Assembly: GCF_016765795.1 (NCBI RefSeq)
Contig: NZ_JAESVP010000002.1
Location: 310,001 to 374,000, forward strand
From: Fuscibacter oryzae
GTDB lineage: Bacteria; Pseudomonadota; Alphaproteobacteria; Rhodobacterales; Rhodobacteraceae
Direction: 5' to 3'
Length of the DNA stretch: 64,000 nucleotides
Shown piece by piece: positions 61,240 to 64,000 of the stretch (the first letter of the stretch is position 1; each line of letters starts with the position of its first letter). The notes under the pieces were generated by a model. The model saw nothing but the letters and a program-made list of their open reading frames with translations. It had not been told where the DNA came from and did no database searches. Position numbers and translations under genes: made by a program.

Positions 61240-62348
61240 CGGCCTATCGCACGCCCTATCCGGTGCCCGGTGTCATCTGGGCCTCGCTGCCGATCCCCAC
61301 GGTGCTGATCGACGGCGCAGGCCTGATTGCCGAGGTCAATCCGGCGGGGGAAACCTTCCTCAACGCCTCGGTCCGCATGTTGCGCGGCCAGCCTGCATTC
61401 GACCGCATCCTGATCGACGCCCCGATGGACGAGGCGCTGGACCGGGCGCGCAAAAATCAGGCGACGCTGTTCATCAACGATGTCGATGTGACAACCGGCG
61501 AACGCCCGCCGGTGCAATGCAACGTGCAGGTCGCCCCCATGCACGACAACCCAGAGATGGTGATGCTGCTGCTGCATCCCCGCGATCTGGCCGACCGCAT
61601 GGGTCGCGCGCTTCAGATGAAATCTGCCGCGAAATCGGCGATCGGCATGGCGGAAATGCTGGCGCATGAGATCAAGAACCCGCTGGCGGGCATTTCAGGG
61701 GCCGCGCAACTCCTTTCGATGGGCCTCACGCCCGAGGATCGCGAGCTGACCGATTTGATCGTTGAAGAAACCCGCCGCATCGTGAAGCTGCTGGAACAGG
61801 TAGAACAGTTCGGCAATGTCCGCCCGCCCGAACGCCGCGCGGTCAACGTGCATGACGCGCTGGACCGGGCGCGCAAGTCGGCCCAAATGGGCTATGCCGC
61901 GCATATGCTGATCGTCGAGGACTACGACCCCTCGCTGCCGCCCACCTGGGCCGACCCCGATCAGTTGATGCAGGTGTTCCTGAACCTGATCAAGAACGCG
62001 GCAGAGGCATCGGCGGGCCGCCAAGGCACCATTCGCCTGCGCAGCTTTTACGATCAGGCGCTGCGCCTGCGCCGCAAGGAGGGCCCGCCCGCCTTTCTGC
62101 CGCTGACCATTGAAATCATCGACGATGGCCCCGGCATTCCGCCCGACATCGCCGCCGATATCTTTGAACCCTTTGTCTCGGGCCGCGAAAACGGCACGGG
62201 CCTTGGCCTCGCGCTGGTGTCAAAGATCATCAACGACCACGAAGGCTGGATCTCGGTCGACTCGGTGCCCGGACGCACCGTGTTCCGCGTCTCATTGCCC
62301 GTCGCCCCAAAAGACACGACCCCCACGAACAGTAAGGAGAAACGCTGA
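61236..62348 (+). CDS. ntrB: Nitrogen regulation sensor histidine kinase NtrB
   Basis: A 370-residue cytosolic kinase controlled by PII. An N-terminal PAS-like region ([20 protein letters not shown]) is followed by HisKA with His near residue 143 in [20 protein letters not shown], then a HATPase with [24 protein letters not shown] and [13 protein letters not shown]. There is no membrane segment, as expected for NtrB. Overlaps dusB by ATGA and ntrC by one base (TGATG). Confidence 0.94.
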   Translation: MTAYRTPYPVPGVIWASLPIPTVLIDGAGLIAEVNPAGETFLNASVRMLRGQPAFDRILIDAPMDEALDRARKNQATLFINDVDVTTGERPPVQCNVQVAPMHDNPEMVMLLLHPRDLADRMGRALQMKSAAKSAIGMAEMLAHEIKNPLAGISGAAQLLSMGLTPEDRELTDLIVEETRRIVKLLEQVEQFGNVRPPERRAVNVHDALDRARKSAQMGYAAHMLIVEDYDPSLPPTWADPDQLMQVFLNLIKNAAEASAGRQGTIRLRSFYDQALRLRRKEGPPAFLPLTIEIIDDGPGIPPDIAADIFEPFVSGRENGTGLGLALVSKIINDHEGWISVDSVPGRTVFRVSLPVAPKDTTPTNSKEKR

Positions 62349-63712
62349 TGGATGGCACGATTCTGGTCGCGGATGACGACCGCACCATCCGCACCGTTCT
62401 GACCCAGGCACTGACCCGCGCGGGCTGCAAGGTGCATGCCACCAGCAGCCTAATGACGCTGATGCGCTGGGTTGAAGAGGGCAAGGGCGATCTGGTGATC
62501 TCTGACGTGATCATGCCCGACGGCAATGGCTTGCAAGCGCTGCCGCAGATTGCCCGGATGCGGCCCGGCCTGCCGGTGATCGTAATCTCGGCGCAAAACA
62601 CCATCATGACCGCGATTCAGGCCGCCGAGGCCGAGGCGTTCGATTATCTGCCCAAACCCTTTGACCTGCCCGACCTGATGAAACGCTCGGCCCGCGCGCT
62701 CGAAATCAAGCGCCACGCACCCAAGGCCGATCCGGTGCCCGCCCAGCAGGCCGAAGACCTGCCGCTGGTGGGGCGCACGCCGGCGATGCAGGCGCTGTAC
62801 CGCCTTGTCGCGCGGGTGATGAATGTTGACCTGCCGGTGCTGGTCACCGGCGAATCGGGCACCGGAAAATCGCTGATCGCGCGGGCAATTCACGATTTTT
62901 CCGACCGTCGCGGTCAGCCGTTTGTCGTGGCTCAGGCGGCCGACCTGGCCGGCGTGGATGGCATTTCCACCCTGCTGGCCAAGGCCAAGGGCGGCAGCCT
63001 TGTGCTGGATGAAGTGGCCGATTTCGATGATGACGCCCAGGCCCGTCTGGTGCGGATGCTGGATGTGATGGGCGAACAGGGCCCGCGCATCATGGCCACA
63101 AGTCAAGCCGATCTGGCGCAACAGATGGAGGGCGGCAAGTTCCGCAAGGATCTGTACTACCGCCTTGGCGGCGTCACCATCGCCGTTCCCCCGCTGCGTG
63201 AACGGGTCGAGGATATTCCCCTGCTTGCCGACCACATCCTGACCCGCGGAGAGCGCGAGATGGGTGTGACCCGGCGCCTGTCATCTGACGCGATGGCGTT
63301 GGTGCGGGCGCATCCCTGGCCCGGGAATGTGCGGCAGTTGGAAAACATGCTGCGCCGTCTGATGGTGACCGCGACGGAACCAGAGATTGCCAAGTCCGAG
63401 GTCGAGGCAGCCCTTGGTGCCGCCACCCCGGCCGCGCCCCAGCGCGGAGGGGTTGAGGGCGAGAAGCTGTCTGCCTCGGTCGGTCGCCATCTGCGCCGCT
63501 ATTTCGACCTGCACGGCGGACAGTTGCCGCCAGCGGGGGTTTATGACCGCATCTTGCGCGAAATGGAGATACCGCTGATCGAGATTGCGCTGGACGCAAC
63601 TGGCGGAAATCAGGCCAGATGTGCCGATTTGCTAGGGATCAACCGCAATACCTTGCGCAAGAAGATCACCGATCTGGATATCCGCGTGACACGGCGGCGC
63701 AAGTTGATGTAA
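62348..63712 (+). CDS. ntrC: Nitrogen regulation response regulator NtrC lacking the GAFTGA loop
   Basis: A 454-residue regulator. The receiver has the phospho-acceptor D53 in [12 protein letters not shown]. The AAA+ domain has Walker [17 protein letters not shown] near residue 167 and Walker [15 protein letters not shown]; between them the segment that normally holds the sigma-54-contacting GAFTGA loop is shortened to [17 protein letters not shown] and the loop is absent. The C-terminal Fis-type helix-turn-helix is [18 protein letters not shown]. This matches the Rhodobacter capsulatus NtrC, which activates the sigma-70 polymerase. It continues from ntrB in one unit. Confidence 0.94.
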   Translation: MDGTILVADDDRTIRTVLTQALTRAGCKVHATSSLMTLMRWVEEGKGDLVISDVIMPDGNGLQALPQIARMRPGLPVIVISAQNTIMTAIQAAEAEAFDYLPKPFDLPDLMKRSARALEIKRHAPKADPVPAQQAEDLPLVGRTPAMQALYRLVARVMNVDLPVLVTGESGTGKSLIARAIHDFSDRRGQPFVVAQAADLAGVDGISTLLAKAKGGSLVLDEVADFDDDAQARLVRMLDVMGEQGPRIMATSQADLAQQMEGGKFRKDLYYRLGGVTIAVPPLRERVEDIPLLADHILTRGEREMGVTRRLSSDAMALVRAHPWPGNVRQLENMLRRLMVTATEPEIAKSEVEAALGAATPAAPQRGGVEGEKLSASVGRHLRRYFDLHGGQLPPAGVYDRILREMEIPLIEIALDATGGNQARCADLLGINRNTLRKKITDLDIRVTRRRKLM

Positions 63713-63780
63713 AAGCGCAACATCAGCCGTGTCCTTTTTGACAGGGCAATTGGCGTTATGATGTTGCGGGCCGGGCACAG

Positions 63781-63807
63781 CCCCCCGCAGGTTTTGGGGG
63801 GTCTTTC
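63781..63807 (+). promoter_or_regulatory. Hairpin overlapping the ntrY ribosome binding site
   Basis: CCCCCC (63781-63786) can pair with GGGGGG (63796-63801) across a 9-base loop, and TCTTTCT follows. The G-run is also the only SD-like sequence before the ntrY GTG codons, so the structure may act as an attenuator or mask the ribosome site. Confidence 0.5.
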
Positions 63808-63809
63808 TG

Positions 63810-64000
63810 GTGGTGTCGAGCGCCCGCAGCAGCACCTGGCTGCGTCTGACGCGCCTGCGGCGGCAGCGTCGGATTCAAACCGGGCTGACCTTTCTGCTGG
63901 TGCTTATGGGCCCGGCGCTGGCGCTGCTGACGTTTTTTGCGCTGGGTCCGGCAAATCTGGGTGCCGAGTCGAGCGCGCTGCGCTTGGTGCTGTTGGCCGA
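63810..64000 (+). CDS. ntrY: Nitrogen regulation sensor kinase NtrY, N-terminus (truncated by window)
   Basis: The frame opens GTG GTG TCG and reads a basic N-terminus (SSARSSTWLRLTRLRRQRRI) followed by a strong transmembrane helix (TGLTFLLVLMGPALALLTFF), as in NtrY, a membrane sensor kinase that pairs with NtrX. The order dusB-ntrB-ntrC-ntrY is that of Rhodobacter. Either GTG (63810 or 63813) may be the start. Only 63 residues are visible; the kinase domain is outside the window. Confidence 0.8.
   Translation, partial: MVSSARSSTWLRLTRLRRQRRIQTGLTFLLVLMGPALALLTFFALGPANLGAESSALRLVLLA

Overview
The window is GC-rich, densely packed chromosomal DNA from an alphaproteobacterium of the family Rhodobacteraceae (Rhodobacter and relatives). 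The evidence is the set of proteins and gene orders typical of that family: dusB(nifR3)-ntrB-ntrC-ntrY with an NtrC that lacks the sigma-54 contact loop, a two-piece (circularly permuted) tmRNA with tag ANDNRAPVALAA, a fumC-DUF4169-ribbon-helix-helix neighbourhood, an FdVI-type ferredoxin, CbiZ-type cobinamide salvage, and DUF6456/DUF6477/DUF6476 proteins. No insertion sequence, prophage, CRISPR array, rRNA or tRNA gene was seen.

Layout. 1-7.2 kb: mntH (cut by the window edge, with a Mur/Fur-like operator), rpiA, gor, and the envelope quality-control run hflK-hflC-DUF2065-degP. 7.3-12.9 kb: small genes (lipoprotein, ferredoxin, an unrecognised alpha/beta-hydrolase-like protein, DUF1178, Nudix, histone-deacetylase-like, waaA). 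12.9-20.9 kb: a minus-strand polyamine-type ABC importer with two near-duplicate binding proteins, bracketed by two different amidase-signature hydrolases. 21.0-26.4 kb: a cobalamin riboswitch followed by btuB-btuF-btuC-btuD-cbiZ, a tightly overlapping corrinoid uptake and salvage operon. 26.5-35.6 kb: hybrid histidine kinase, rluD, rpoH (with a possible heat-shock promoter), psd-pssA for phosphatidylethanolamine synthesis, a Gfo/Idh/MocA oxidoreductase and oligoendopeptidase F.

35.8-39.8 kb: the four-gene Anbu cluster (permuted ATP-grasp, alpha-E, transglutaminase-like, Anbu protease). 39.8-43.6 kb, minus strand: ndk, sspB, a phospholipid-methyltransferase-like gene, fumC, DUF4169, a small conserved gene and a ribbon-helix-helix regulator; the last has three palindromic cores at exact 22-bp spacing just upstream. 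43.8-48.6 kb: an ABC-F ATPase, an AT-rich HEPN-like gene next to the ssrA 3' end, ssrA with a clear promoter, and an MttB-family methyltransferase. 48.7-57.9 kb: DUF6477/DUF6456 divergent pair, LysE exporter, VOC protein, aquaporin, lipA, a VPLPA-CTERM secreted protein, GST, dihaem cytochrome c, hpt with a small membrane-protein gene missed by length filters, a COQ10-like START protein and a PHB-depolymerase-like esterase. 58-64 kb: ispD-ispF-pgpA-pncC, translationally overlapped, diverging from dusB-ntrB-ntrC-ntrY (nitrogen regulation; ntrY runs off the end).

The most unusual signals are the tandem palindromic operator-like array at 39986-40044, the duplicated binding-protein/two-amidase transport cluster, the Anbu cluster, the foreign-looking HEPN gene at ssrA, and a dispersed intergenic repeat (three copies) that in one case supplies the ribosome binding site and start codon of an amidase gene.
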